Positions 11,401 through 20,036 are shown, numbered from the stretch's first letter. The stretch is DNA of 64,000 nt from Pseudomonas putida (GCF_028682395.1 NZ_JANHLC010000012.1:62001-126000), one strand, 5' to 3'. Translations and numbers: made by a program. Notes: generated by a model from the letters alone, not told the origin.

Positions 11401-12278
11401 CTGGGCGCGGCGCAAAAGTACAACCCGCGCAGGCGCGGGGCCTCACCCAAGGCGTTGCCCTGGAACACCGGATCGCACAATGACTGCAAAGGATCGCGCA
11501 GGGCCAGCAGGTGCTCGGGCAGTCGGTACAGGTCGGGGTCGATATGGCCCTTGAGTGTGGCCAACTCGACCAGGCTTTCGCACAGGGCGGCATTGAGCAG
11601 AGCCAGTGCCTGGTCGATCCAGTCAGCCTGCCAGGGCGTATTGACCGGATAGCCCGACGACCAGCCCAGCGGCATATCCCGACTATCGCCCGGTAACTGC
11701 TCGATCAGTTGGCTCACCCCGGGCTGCTGCTCGATCCCTCCGATCAGCAGGTAGACGGGCAGGCTTAGCCCCAGGCGCTGTTGCAGATCCATGAATTTGC
11801 GCCGCGCGGCGAGACCAGCGCTGGCGGCCGTGGCGGGCTGCAGCAAAGGTTCGAGGGCGCAGAGCCAGAGCACCGCATCGAGGGGGCGATGGGGGCGGGC
11901 ATGGAGCAACAGGCCGAGCAACTGGCGCCAGAGCTTGAGCTGCACGCTGGCGTTCTCGCCATGGCTGAACAAGGCCTGGGGGACCACCAGCACTGCGCCG
12001 TCGGGGCCATGCCACCAGCGGCCGAACCAGGCCGGTTTCGGCGCCGGCACCAGGCCCCAACTGGTGAGCAGGGGCTCGGCGTACTCGTCATCGCCAAGCA
12101 TCAGCAGCCAGGGTGTTTCATAACGATCACGTACGCCCAGCGCCTGCTCCCACTCGCGCAGCGCGGCAAAGAAACTGCGGCTGGCGCCATTGAGATGCAG
12201 CCATGAGAAGTGCCAGAGCACGGCGAGAACCACCACCAGCAACAGCAGAACGATCAGTAGGGTGCTTGCGTAAGCCAT
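8481..12278 (-). CDS. tssM: TssM (IcmF), T6SS inner-membrane complex protein
   Basis: 1265 residues. TssM forms the trans-envelope complex with TssL and the lipoprotein TssJ. Two N-terminal transmembrane segments flank a cytoplasmic NTPase-like region: residues about 4-24, and about residue 355 (ILAFSAGGLGVIWFCAMLWAW). A long periplasmic part follows, ending in the conserved C-terminal region. The position where IcmF proteins often carry a Walker A reads PWLLMLGDDEYAEPLL, with no GxxGxGK[ST], so this copy probably does not bind nucleotide. The ATG at 12278 overlaps the tssL stop by ATGA and begins MAYASTLLIVLLLLV. An upstream frame extension lies inside tssL and was discarded. Confidence 0.94.
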   Translation of the reverse strand: MAYASTLLIVLLLLVVVLAVLWHFSWLHLNGASRSFFAALREWEQALGVRDRYETPWLLMLGDDEYAEPLLTSWGLVPAPKPAWFGRWWHGPDGAVLVVPQALFSHGENASVQLKLWRQLLGLLLHARPHRPLDAVLWLCALEPLLQPATAASAGLAARRKFMDLQQRLGLSLPVYLLIGGIEQQPGVSQLIEQLPGDSRDMPLGWSSGYPVNTPWQADWIDQALALLNAALCESLVELATLKGHIDPDLYRLPEHLLALRDPLQSLCDPVFQGNALGEAPRLRGLYFCAAPSPDPADANLDPFADDVPAEPAVPLFAQRLWRQRIVAEQGLAQPIGRILDLRERRHRILAFSAGGLGVIWFCAMLWAWNQRSEDASRLATLLHNDQNLVFSSGADDSARKRISSFWNLLGQAPRWDYSAVALPGSWASPFERQLSQLLRERALRQLFEPVQDKIMRDLESLSDTRSDGTRETDYQRASLLVQRSLSLESQYKRFIQAVEGDLRPLDDISVVANDLFGLSLQGQTLFFDPYYNRTLTRLPLPLANGAQVNQFSSRVSDSYQASMRAWLDKLFGGESFTSTANALTEHLRSLQSGQRNSLGELEVLGEQIDHLRQLIGLSNVVWSQGSSSELAPGYQALLERSRQSSLIGPKAVLQVENYADSLRRTFHDRWLEQGNNQQGLLRQQKGGSLELQSHVDKLDQSVEALLRQDFSQAALSQGGAVGARPSLRNLDSLALEEALRFHASYQTYLQQDVAELPPIYRKAVIGAAQAATATAMWQRLNESPPNPLQSSPLGDHREFELSPVKALEVLHVFTAFADTGHADALRRELDSRALNDIHRADQQINALPIFSHPLDFAAWNGNHNLTLNHYQVADQPGLKQTFAQQFKLIGDQLSNNRGALDWLNAERERLRPSDQATLDTFLDMAVEMRKYSEQNPVSSPMLFEQLVNRDFNQMDTGNCATLLAAVTLHQGHGELAALTRTYREQALQRCASLQVGHAAQAWQQLSGYFNQFLAGRFPFAYDGGVSDANPDRVREFLELIDTQLPIAMTGLNNPYGPDSPVARAFLDQLSSARLWLGPMLLRDKEGLRGVDLEIRWRTDRDDERGADQVIDWNFNAGGRLANYPAEQASQARWSVGEPVQLGLRWAIGSPQRPIPDAHQAALSVADLQAEWSYDGPWALLRFIRANQAVERFPAADSVDRPLALQLPVRTQANHDARALMFMRLSLKAIGGKQALALTPLPVSAPASPFGSLAPTPLAGIEVMP

Positions 12279-13045
12279 CACAGCGCACGCTCCGCCAGGG
12301 GGTGGCTGAGGCTCTGCTCGATGGCCGGCTCCAGGCGCTGGGTGATGTTCCACCAGAACAATTGGCTGACCCCGAGCAATAACAAGAGCCCCAGGCCGAT
12401 TGCCATGCCCAGGCGCAGGCTATCGGGCAGGCTGCGCCGGGTCCGCAGTTGCCTGGGTTCGACTTGGGTCGGACGCTCCAGTTGGAGCAGCCACTGGCTG
12501 TCGGTGGCCGGACGCTGGCGGGTGAAGGCGAACAGGGCGCGCCGCCATTTTTCATGAATCGCCTTGCCGTTGGCGATGCGCAGACGCCCCTCGAACCCGA
12601 GCACCAGGCACAGCAGGTAGACATTGGCCAGGTCGCGGGTGGCCGGATCACGCGTCATTAGCAGGCGGCCAATGGCGACGGGCAGGCGGTCGCCGGCCGA
12701 GCTGCTGCCGAACAACCGTGCTTCCAGCGGCCGTTCCAGCCACAGCGCCTGGCCTGGCCAGTCGTTGAACAGCAGATGCTCGTCGACCAGGGCGACAAAG
12801 GCGTACAGGGTGGCCTTGGCCTGATGCCCGTTGGCTTCACCGACGGCGGCAAACGCGCTGCGCCACAAGCGTCGGGCTATCGCGCCGGCCTGTTCGGCGC
12901 TTTGGGCCACCTGGACTTGCGGGTCCAGGGCGCTGGGCAATTCGTCGCGCCAGCGCAGCCATTGGTTCCAGGCCAGGGTGAAGGCCTGGCTCAGGGGCGC
13001 TGTGGCAAATGGGTTCAATTGTTGCGGCGTGTAGGTGTCAGCCAT
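12278..13045 (-). CDS. tssL: TssL (DotU/IcmH), T6SS inner-membrane protein
   Basis: 255 residues. A cytoplasmic helical DotU domain (about residues 20-200; motifs AFVALVDEHLLFNDWPGQ and LLCLVLGFEGRLRI) is followed by one C-terminal transmembrane helix (about residues 210-230, LGMAIGLGLLLLLGVSQLFW), the usual tail-anchored topology. No OmpA/peptidoglycan-binding extension is present. TssL partners TssM and links the membrane complex to the baseplate. It overlaps tssM by ATGA and lies 24 bp downstream of tssK. Confidence 0.94.
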   Translation of the reverse strand: MADTYTPQQLNPFATAPLSQAFTLAWNQWLRWRDELPSALDPQVQVAQSAEQAGAIARRLWRSAFAAVGEANGHQAKATLYAFVALVDEHLLFNDWPGQALWLERPLEARLFGSSSAGDRLPVAIGRLLMTRDPATRDLANVYLLCLVLGFEGRLRIANGKAIHEKWRRALFAFTRQRPATDSQWLLQLERPTQVEPRQLRTRRSLPDSLRLGMAIGLGLLLLLGVSQLFWWNITQRLEPAIEQSLSHPLAERAL

Positions 13046-13069
13046 GGTCGGTCCGGTCCCTGGTCCTGC

Positions 13070-14404
13070 TTAGTCCTGTGTATTGGCGTCGAACAGCACA
13101 ATCTCCATGGGTGCTGTCAGGGTGCTTTGCGTCATGGGGACGAAAAGAAACAAACGTTCCTTGGGCTTGAAGCGTTCGCCCTGAGCCCGAAGGCTGAACA
13201 GCCTGAAAGATTCCCCGACGCTATAGGCCACCTGTTCACTGCGCTCCAGAGCCTTGACCTCAAAGCCCTGGGAGCGTTGGCGAATCAGTGGGTCGACCTG
13301 GGATTCGGAGGTGATGACTGCATGCTTGAGCCACTCCAGCGCGGCCTGGGGGCCGACGCCAGCAGGCATGCGCACGCCGATGACCAATTGCTGCTTCTGG
13401 CTTTCGAAGTCGAGCAACTCAATGGAAAAACGCCGGTCCTGCAAGGTGAAGTCGCGGCGGCTGTAGCCGACGCGGATATTGCTCAACTTGGCAGTCAGCC
13501 AGGTGAGTACTGCCTGGAAACTCTCCAACAGGTTTTCATAGGCCAGCGGGGCGAAGGTCGGCATGCCCTGTTCCAGGTCCAGGCTGACCAGGGCTCCGGC
13601 CATGTTCATCAGTTGCAGGTAGAGATCGGCGGGGTGCACGACCCCGCAGTCCAGTGCGGCCTGGACGCCGGGCAGGCAGGTCCAGATGGCGCTCAACTGG
13701 CGGCGCAGTTCGGCGCTTTCCACTAGTTTTCCGTCGTCTTGCAGCCGGCGCAGACGGACCGTGAGAAAGTCGATCTTGTGCCGGGCGAGGGCGCAGAGCT
13801 TGTTGATTTCCAGGCTGATCGGCGAGTCGGGCGCGAGCCGTGGGCTGGGTGGCTGGTAGGGCAGGCAGGTAAATGACTGGCCTTTGCAGTCCAGGCGCAG
13901 CAACGGCAGGTAGAGGGAATCGCTCAGGCCGGCCCGGGTGACCAGGCGCAAGTGTGGCCGCAGCACCGTCAGCGGCTGGGGGAACTGACCACTTTCCAGG
14001 TCCGGCAGCGACTCGCTCTGCAGGCTGCGCAGGCGCTCGCCCCAGGGTACCAACTGGCGGGCCCGCCACTGGGGGGCGACGGCCAGGTAGATCATCAGCT
14101 CGCTGTGACCGAGACGATAGTGATCGTTGAGTTGCAGCTCCAGCAACGGGTCCTTGCCCCGCTCGCGATCAAGGTCGACGACCAGCCCGTCGGGCATCAC
14201 CGCACGCAGTTCGCTCACCCGCACCAGGCCGCTGCCCAGACGTGTGTCGTCGATGACCAGGCGCTCGACCCCCCAGAACCACGGATGGGCCCCCAGTGCA
14301 TGGCGTGCCGACAGGGCTTCTGCGCGCAGCGATTGCAGCTGGAAGTGTTGTGGTAGAAGGGCCATGCCCTCGTGCCAGCAGATCGCGTCCGGTATGCCTG
14401 ACAT
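13070..14404 (-). CDS. tssK: TssK, T6SS baseplate-membrane complex adaptor
   Basis: 444 residues, the usual length of the VasE/ImpJ family. It opens with the typical ICWHEGMALLPQHFQLQ sequence, ending in a phage-receptor-binding-like C-terminal half. TssK trimers connect the TssEFG wedge to TssL/TssM in the cytoplasm. A good AAGGAG ribosome site precedes the ATG at 14404. It lies 64 bp after tssJ in the leftward operon. Confidence 0.95.
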   Translation of the reverse strand: MSGIPDAICWHEGMALLPQHFQLQSLRAEALSARHALGAHPWFWGVERLVIDDTRLGSGLVRVSELRAVMPDGLVVDLDRERGKDPLLELQLNDHYRLGHSELMIYLAVAPQWRARQLVPWGERLRSLQSESLPDLESGQFPQPLTVLRPHLRLVTRAGLSDSLYLPLLRLDCKGQSFTCLPYQPPSPRLAPDSPISLEINKLCALARHKIDFLTVRLRRLQDDGKLVESAELRRQLSAIWTCLPGVQAALDCGVVHPADLYLQLMNMAGALVSLDLEQGMPTFAPLAYENLLESFQAVLTWLTAKLSNIRVGYSRRDFTLQDRRFSIELLDFESQKQQLVIGVRMPAGVGPQAALEWLKHAVITSESQVDPLIRQRSQGFEVKALERSEQVAYSVGESFRLFSLRAQGERFKPKERLFLFVPMTQSTLTAPMEIVLFDANTQD

Positions 14405-14468
14405 GCGTTACTCCTTGACCATCCTGGTAAATCGCGTGGGTATTGTGTCCTTCACGCGGGTTGAGTCC

Positions 14469-14939
14469 TTATTGGCCCTGGGCATCGAGCAGGCGCATTT
14501 CCCGAGCGCCCAGACGAAGCCAGATACTGGGTTGGTGCTCGACCAGTAAGCGATGGGCGCCCGGGGTGTTATAGCTGGCAAACAGCAAAAGTCCACTGCC
14601 TGGCCGGCCTTTGAGGGGATTTTCCTTGAGTTCCAGAAACTGCCCGGGGACCACCTCCAGGTGCCACACCGAGAACATGTTCGGGTAGTCGCGCGCCAGT
14701 TGCGCCCGTTGTTCGAACCACTGGCTGGCGGGGGTGGCTTTGAGGCGCTCGAACAACTGGCTATCGCTGGCGACGACAAAGTCGATGGCGATCGGCGTGT
14801 CGTTATTGGCGCGCGGTTCGACATCGACGGTGACATGGTCCAGTGCGACCTTGGGCGCGAATAGGCTGCAACCGCTGATCTGAAAGGCCAGGAACAGGGC
14901 GGCTATCCAGCCGATTTTTCGGAACTTGTACGAATCCAT
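14469..14939 (-). CDS. tssJ: TssJ, T6SS outer-membrane lipoprotein
   Basis: 156 residues. The N-terminus MDSYKFRKIG is followed by a hydrophobic core and the lipobox ISGC, so the mature protein starts at Cys24 and is probably outer-membrane anchored (residue after Cys is Ser). The rest has the beta-sandwich pattern of SciN/TssJ, with VPGQFLELKENPLKG near the middle. It contacts the periplasmic domain of TssM. It is the first gene of the tssJKLMA operon, starting at the divergent control region. Confidence 0.92.
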   Translation of the reverse strand: MDSYKFRKIGWIAALFLAFQISGCSLFAPKVALDHVTVDVEPRANNDTPIAIDFVVASDSQLFERLKATPASQWFEQRAQLARDYPNMFSVWHLEVVPGQFLELKENPLKGRPGSGLLLFASYNTPGAHRLLVEHQPSIWLRLGAREMRLLDAQGQ

Positions 14940-15121
14940 GTAATCCCATTCTGATTTTTCTGTAAAAACTTACTTGCATTCTTATAGCCGTCTTCTAAGG
15001 TTTTGCCACAGCTCGTCATGCCGAATCTCGATTGTCTTGCCGCAGTGCCAGGCAATCGGGGTGCTGAAGACAGAAGTCAAACGGGACGCAACGCCCCGCA
15101 TGAACCCGAAGGAGATGGGAA
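14940..15121. promoter_or_regulatory. Divergent T6SS control region (tssJ / tssB)
   Basis: This 182-bp gap separates the leftward tssJKLMA genes from the rightward tssBC genes, so both promoters should lie here. The part nearest tssJ (14950-15000) is AT-rich. The tssB side ends with the ribosome site GGAGATGGGA. I looked for a sigma-54 GG-N10-GC element and saw no convincing match on either strand. Confidence 0.6.
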
Positions 15122-15718
15122 ATGGCTGGTAACAACGAAAGTACTCAGCACCTGCTGGGGCGTAATCGTCCGCCGCGCGTACAAATCACCTACGACGTCG
15201 AGATCGGCAATGCCTTCGAGAAGAAGGAACTGCCGCTGGTGGTCGGCATTCTGGCGGATCTATCCGGGCCGGACTCGAAGGTGCAAGCGCCCGCGCTCGG
15301 CGCGCGTCCGTTTATCAATATCGATGTCGATAACTTCGATTCGGTCCTGGGCAATATCAAGCCGGGAGTGTCCTTTACCGTGCCGAGCAAGCTCGGTGAT
15401 CCGAATGCGGCGGATGCCGCGGACGCCAAGCTCAATGTCTTCCTGGAGTTCAGCAAGTTCGAGGAATTCAATCCGGCCAACATCATCGAGAAAGTCGATG
15501 GCCTCAGGGAAATGTTCCACAAACGCCAGAAGCTTCAGGACCTGCTGATCAAGCTCGACGGTGACGCGGCGCTGGACAAGGAACTGGTCAAGAGCCTGGC
15601 CAGCGAAGAGGCGATCAAGCAGTTCAAGGCCCTGCTCGATGAGCAGAGCGCGGCGGGCGGTGACACCGGGAAAAAACCGCTGAGCGACAAAGACCCGGCA
15701 GCCGATACCAACGCCTGA
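15122..15718 (+). CDS. tssB: TssB (VipA), T6SS contractile sheath small subunit
   Basis: 198 residues. TssB and TssC form the cytoplasmic contractile sheath. Family motifs include RPPRVQITYDVEIG near the N-terminus, ELPLVVGILADLSG, and a helical segment ending in FHKRQKLQDLLIKLDGD. The C-terminus has a charged, probably flexible tail rich in Gly, Asp and Lys beyond the usual core of about 165 residues. The ribosome site GGAG precedes the ATG. tssC follows after 26 bp. Confidence 0.96.
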   Translation: MAGNNESTQHLLGRNRPPRVQITYDVEIGNAFEKKELPLVVGILADLSGPDSKVQAPALGARPFINIDVDNFDSVLGNIKPGVSFTVPSKLGDPNAADAADAKLNVFLEFSKFEEFNPANIIEKVDGLREMFHKRQKLQDLLIKLDGDAALDKELVKSLASEEAIKQFKALLDEQSAAGGDTGKKPLSDKDPAADTNA

Positions 15719-15744
15719 TCCCACCCCTGCATGGAGCAACCCCC

Positions 15745-17223
15745 ATGGCCAAGACCGATACCGAAAGCGGCACCACCCAGACCACCGAAACGGTGTCCCT
15801 GCTCGACACCATCGTTCAGCAGATGATCCAGGACGAAGGCCAGAAGCCTTATGCCCGGCAGATGCTCGAGGCATTGACCGAAGAGGTCAGCGATGTACAG
15901 CTCAAGGTCGACCAGGACCTGGTGAGTTTTATCAGCAAACGCATCAAGGAACTGGACGAAAAGATCAGCCAGCAGCTCAACCTGATCTTGCAGCACCCCA
16001 AGCTCAAGGAGCTCGAAGCGTCCTGGCGCGGCCTGCACCAGTTGGTGGTCAACACCGAAACCAGCACCACCCTGAAACTGCGTCTGCTCAATATCACGCG
16101 TGAAGAACTGCGCCTGGACCAGGAAAAGACCGCTGAGGCCTTCGACCAGAGCGCCCTGTTCAAGAAGGTCTACGAGGAGGAGTACGGCACCTACGGTGGC
16201 GACCCCTTCAGCCTGCTGATCGGTGACTTCAGCTTTGGCCGCAGCGTGCAGGACATTGCCCTGTTGACCAGTCTGTCGAAAGTCGCGGCAATGGCCCATG
16301 CGCCCTTTATCGCCGCCGCCGACCCCAAGCTGTTCGACCTCAAGGCCTTTACCGACCTCGCGGTGCCCCGGGACCTGGCCAAGGTCTTCGAAAGCCTGGA
16401 ACTCGATGGCTGGCGCCAGTTCCGCGCCTCGGAAGACTCACGCTATGTCTCGCTGGTCCTGCCGCGCTACCTGATGCGCCTGCCTTATGGGCCGCTGACC
16501 GTACCGGTCAAGGGCCTGAACTTCACTGAGGAGGTCAACGGTCAGGAGCACGACAAATACCTCTGGGGCAATCCGGCCTGGCTGCTGGCCCAGCGCATTA
16601 CCTCGGCCTTTGCCAAGCATCGCTGGTGCGCCGCGATCCGTGGCGTCGAGGGCGGCGGGGCGGTGAGCAACCTGCCGTTCCACACCTTCGATACGCCCGC
16701 CGGTGACAAGTCCCTCAAGTGCCCGACCGAAGTGGCGATTACCGACCGCCGGGAAAAAGAACTCGACGACCTCGGCTTTATTGCCCTGTGCCATCGCAAG
16801 AACACCTCCCAGGCGGTGTTCTTCGGCGGCCAGACCACCAACAAGCCGCGGACCTACAATACGTACGAGGCCAATGCCAATGCGCGGATCTCCGGGATGC
16901 TGCCGTATGTGCTGGCAGCCTCGCGCTTTGCCCATTACCTCAAGGTCATCCTGCGCGACAAGGTAGGCAGCTTTGCCAGCCGTGACAGCGTGCAGACCTA
17001 CCTCAACAACTGGATCGCCGACTACGTGCTGATCAATGACAACGCCCCCCAGGAAATCAAGGCGCAGTACCCGTTGCGCGAAGCCCGGATCGATGTCAGC
17101 GAAGTGCCGGGGCGTCCGGGCAGCTATCGGGCCACGGTGTTCCTGCGCCCGCACTTCCAGCTTGAAGAACTGACGGCCTCGATCCGTCTGGTGGCGAGCC
17201 TGCCAAGCCCGGCAGCGGCCTGA
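15745..17223 (+). CDS. tssC: TssC (VipB), T6SS contractile sheath large subunit
   Basis: 492 residues, typical for TssC. It has the conserved segments FKKVYEEEYGTYGGDPFSLLIGDF, EDSRYVSLVLPRYLMRLPYG and the C-terminal RPHFQLEELTASIRLVASLP. The C-terminal part supplies the ClpV recognition and sheath interface. It is followed by a strong hairpin terminator before hcp, which probably reduces or uncouples transcription at this point. Confidence 0.97.
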   Translation: MAKTDTESGTTQTTETVSLLDTIVQQMIQDEGQKPYARQMLEALTEEVSDVQLKVDQDLVSFISKRIKELDEKISQQLNLILQHPKLKELEASWRGLHQLVVNTETSTTLKLRLLNITREELRLDQEKTAEAFDQSALFKKVYEEEYGTYGGDPFSLLIGDFSFGRSVQDIALLTSLSKVAAMAHAPFIAAADPKLFDLKAFTDLAVPRDLAKVFESLELDGWRQFRASEDSRYVSLVLPRYLMRLPYGPLTVPVKGLNFTEEVNGQEHDKYLWGNPAWLLAQRITSAFAKHRWCAAIRGVEGGGAVSNLPFHTFDTPAGDKSLKCPTEVAITDRREKELDDLGFIALCHRKNTSQAVFFGGQTTNKPRTYNTYEANANARISGMLPYVLAASRFAHYLKVILRDKVGSFASRDSVQTYLNNWIADYVLINDNAPQEIKAQYPLREARIDVSEVPGRPGSYRATVFLRPHFQLEELTASIRLVASLPSPAAA

Positions 17224-17245
17224 CAGGCGCTAGCAGTTGCGTTGA

Positions 17246-17275
17246 CCCCGCCGCGGTGCGGCGGGGTTTCTTTCT
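17246..17275 (+). terminator. Rho-independent-type terminator between tssC and hcp
   Basis: Perfect 9-bp stem CCCCGCCGC / GCGGCGGGG with a 3-nt loop, followed by TTTCTTTCT. It lies in the 82-bp gap between tssC and hcp, inside what would otherwise be one operon. It may act as an attenuator, or hcp may have its own promoter. Confidence 0.8.
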
Positions 17276-17305
17276 ATTCAATGGCAGTACACGGAGCTAA
17301 ACGCG

Positions 17306-17803
17306 ATGGATGCGATCATTCTCGACCTGGGCGGCGATATCAAAGGCGACTCGATGTTGGAGGGTTTCAAGGACAAGATCGAAGTCATGTCCTATAGCCA
17401 TAACGTCGCCATGCAGGTCACCAACGACGTCAGCAACTCGGAGCGGACTTCCGGTAAACCCCATATCGGCGAGTTCACCCTGACCAAGTTCATCGACACC
17501 TCCACCCCGTCGCTGAACGAATACTGCTGCGCCGGCAAGCCGATTCCCGAAGCCAAGATCACCATTGGACGCAACGCCTCGGAAACCAGCGGCCAGTTGA
17601 TGCCCTTTATCGTCTACACCCTGACCAATGTCGTGCTGTCCAACGTCAGCGTCAGCGGTGGCACGGGCGGCAAGCCGGTCGAGACCCTCTCGCTGAACTT
17701 CACCAAGATCAAGTGGGAACTGACCGCCCAAAAAGACGACGGCACCAAGGAAGGCACCGCAGCGGCCACCTGGGATCTGGCGGCTAACAAACTGGTCAAG
17801 TAA
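17306..17803 (+). CDS. hcp: Hcp (TssD), T6SS tube protein
   Basis: 165 residues, the Hcp1 family. Hexameric rings stack into the inner tube and are exported with the spike. The N-terminus MDAIILDLGGDIKGDS and the sequence IEVMSYSHNVAMQVTND are typical of the family. ISxLTxxVxxLxx-type beta strands follow (VIYTLTNVVLSNVSVSGG region). It carries no C-terminal effector extension. The preceding terminator and the short gap suggest separate control of this abundantly made protein. Confidence 0.96.
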   Translation: MDAIILDLGGDIKGDSMLEGFKDKIEVMSYSHNVAMQVTNDVSNSERTSGKPHIGEFTLTKFIDTSTPSLNEYCCAGKPIPEAKITIGRNASETSGQLMPFIVYTLTNVVLSNVSVSGGTGGKPVETLSLNFTKIKWELTAQKDDGTKEGTAAATWDLAANKLVK

Positions 17804-17830
17804 TCCCGGGGCTGCACAGGAAGTCTGCCC

Positions 17831-18241
17831 ATGGGCATTGCACTGTTCGATCGCCTGGCCGCCGGGCCGGGCGAGGCGTATGCGGCGAGCGACAGCGCGG
17901 TCGCCGAGTCGATTCGCCTGGAGCTTGAGCGCCTGCTCAATACCCGCCGTACCACCCGTGAGCATCGGATGCCGGCGAGCATCATCGACTACGGCATCGA
18001 CGACTGGAGCAACTTCTACGCGGACCGCGAGGCGGATCGGCGTGCGCTGCTGCGCGACGTCCGCCAGACCATCGAGCGTTTCGAGCCCCGTTTGCGCCTC
18101 AGTGCCCTGGATGTCGAAGCCGTGCCGGGGCAGCGGCGCAAGCTTATCCTGCGCATTGCCGGACACCTGCGCGGCAGTGAGGCGCTGCTGGAACTGGTCA
18201 TGAGCTTTGGCGACAGCAGTTTCGAGGTGCGCTATGAATGA
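17831..18241 (+). CDS. tssE: TssE, T6SS gp25-like baseplate protein
   Basis: 136 residues with a GPW/gp25-like fold (residues about 30-125). The conserved region around SIIDYGIDDWSNFYADR precedes the baseplate core. TssE is part of the baseplate wedge with TssF and TssG. The ribosome site AGGAAG lies upstream, and the stop overlaps the tssF start by 8 bases. Confidence 0.94.
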   Translation: MGIALFDRLAAGPGEAYAASDSAVAESIRLELERLLNTRRTTREHRMPASIIDYGIDDWSNFYADREADRRALLRDVRQTIERFEPRLRLSALDVEAVPGQRRKLILRIAGHLRGSEALLELVMSFGDSSFEVRYE

Positions 18242-20036
18242 CTCGATCGATGCGCAACTGCTCGACTATTACCAGCGCGAGCTGACCTGGTTGCATCGTA
18301 CCGGGGCCACTTTCGCCCAGAACCATCAAGCGGTGGCCGCCAATCTGCGCTTGTCGGCCCAGGGCTCGCAGGATCCCCATGTCGAGCGCCTGCTCGAAGG
18401 TTTTGCCTTGCTGGCGGCCCGTTTGCAGCGCCGGCTGGACGATGATTACGCCGAATTCAGTGATGCCCTGCTGGAACAGATCTATCCCCTGGCGCTGCGC
18501 CCGATGCCCTCGTGCGCCATCGTCGCGTTCTCCCCTGATCCGCTCAAAGGCCAGTTGAACAATGGCTATACGCTGCCTCGGGGCAGCCAGCTGTTTGCGC
18601 CGCCCCAGGCGCCGCGCAGCGACAGCATTTACTGGCGCACCAGCACCGATGTGCAGTTGTGGCCGTTGAGTGTGGCCGAGGTCAGCCTGCTCGATCGCAC
18701 GCGCGCCAGTGACGTCACCGGGATACCCCAGGCGTTGAGTGCGTTGCGCCTGGAACTCAGTGGCTCGGACAAGGTGCCGTTGGGCACGCTGGGCATCACT
18801 CACCTGCGGATCCACCTGGCGGGTAATCCGCTCAATCGGGCGCAACTCTATGATTTGCTGTCGGCCCATAGCCTGGATGTGTGCTGCGGCGTGCCAGGGG
18901 AGCCGGCCTCGGTGCGGCTCAATGCCAAACCCCTGGCGGTGGGGTTTGCCGACAGTGAACAATTGCTGCCGGAAGAAGATGGCCTGCATCCCGGCCTGCG
19001 TCTGCTCGCCGAGTACTTTGCGTTTCCCGACAAATTTGCCTTCTTCGATCTGCCGGTACGGATCCCGCCGCTGGCCACCGACCGGCTGGTGATCCATGTG
19101 GCTTTTGACCGCGCGCCCGTGCACCGCATCAGCCTGCAACGCGAAGATATCGCCCTGGGTTGCACCCCGGTGATCAATCTGTTTGCCCGCACCGCCGAAA
19201 CCCTGCGCCCGGATGGCAGCCGCAGTGAACATCGCCTGGTGGCCGACGCCCATCGTGAAGACAGCGTGGAAATCCACAGTATTACCAGCCTGCAAGCCAG
19301 CAGCGCCGATGCGCTGTTCCCAGTGGCGCGTTATTACGGTTGCCAGCATGGCCAGAGCGATGTGCGGTTGTTCTGGCATGCACGCCGCACTGCCGGCCTG
19401 AATCCGAACCGGCGTGGCACCGACCTGCTGCTCAGCCTGGTCGATCCCCAGTTCGAGCCCCTGAGCCAGTTGCCGGGCCTGAGCTTTACCGCCAAGGTGT
19501 TGTGCACCAATCGTCATCTGGCCGAGGAACTGGGGCCTAACAGCAAGCTGAAATTCGAACTCAGCGGGCCGGTGGCCGCCATCCGCTTGCTGAAAAGCCC
19601 GACCGCACAATCCTTGCCGCCCTTGGGCGGAGCTTCGCGCTGGCGACTGGTGGCGCAGCTCAACCTCAATCACTTGTCGCTGGTCGAGGGTGATGATGCT
19701 TTGGCCGCGCTCAAGGAAATGCTCAGCCTGCACAATCTGCGCAATGACAGCAGCATCGAGGCGATGATCAAGGGGATCGCGCGCATGGACACGGTGCGTG
19801 TGGTCGACCAGGTGGGCCGGGATGCCTGGCGGGGCTGGCGCAACGGCCTGGAAGTGCGGATTCAGCTCAATGACGAAGCCTTCGCCGGACAGAGCCGGAT
19901 GTTGTTTGGTGCGGTACTGGCGAATTTTCTCGCGCTCTACGCCAACCTCAACTGCTTTGTCCGTACCTGCCTGATCCATAACGACGAGGAGGTCATGCGA
20001 TGGCAGCCGGACAGCGACCCCGGCCTGGTTCTCTAG
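18234..20036 (+). CDS. tssF: TssF, T6SS baseplate wedge protein
   Basis: 600 residues from the ATG at 18234; an upstream in-frame extension to 18207 lies within tssE. It begins with MNDSIDAQLLDYYQRELTWL and contains DPHVERLLEGFALLAARLQRRLDDD followed by YPLALRPMPSCAI, the standard N-terminal signature of the VasA/ImpG family. TssF dimers with TssG make the triangular baseplate wedge. It overlaps tssE upstream and tssG by 37 bases downstream. Confidence 0.96.
   Translation: MNDSIDAQLLDYYQRELTWLHRTGATFAQNHQAVAANLRLSAQGSQDPHVERLLEGFALLAARLQRRLDDDYAEFSDALLEQIYPLALRPMPSCAIVAFSPDPLKGQLNNGYTLPRGSQLFAPPQAPRSDSIYWRTSTDVQLWPLSVAEVSLLDRTRASDVTGIPQALSALRLELSGSDKVPLGTLGITHLRIHLAGNPLNRAQLYDLLSAHSLDVCCGVPGEPASVRLNAKPLAVGFADSEQLLPEEDGLHPGLRLLAEYFAFPDKFAFFDLPVRIPPLATDRLVIHVAFDRAPVHRISLQREDIALGCTPVINLFARTAETLRPDGSRSEHRLVADAHREDSVEIHSITSLQASSADALFPVARYYGCQHGQSDVRLFWHARRTAGLNPNRRGTDLLLSLVDPQFEPLSQLPGLSFTAKVLCTNRHLAEELGPNSKLKFELSGPVAAIRLLKSPTAQSLPPLGGASRWRLVAQLNLNHLSLVEGDDALAALKEMLSLHNLRNDSSIEAMIKGIARMDTVRVVDQVGRDAWRGWRNGLEVRIQLNDEAFAGQSRMLFGAVLANFLALYANLNCFVRTCLIHNDEEVMRWQPDSDPGLVL

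Noticed and set aside
14940-15121. Sigma-54 promoter for the T6SS
   Set aside because: A TGGCAC word exists on the minus strand near 15045, but the required GC at 10 bases after GG is not there.
18198-19979. 593-codon open frame on the minus strand opposite tssF
   Set aside because: The antisense frame is a shadow of a high-GC gene. The plus strand is a clear TssF and the minus translation has low complexity and no family features.
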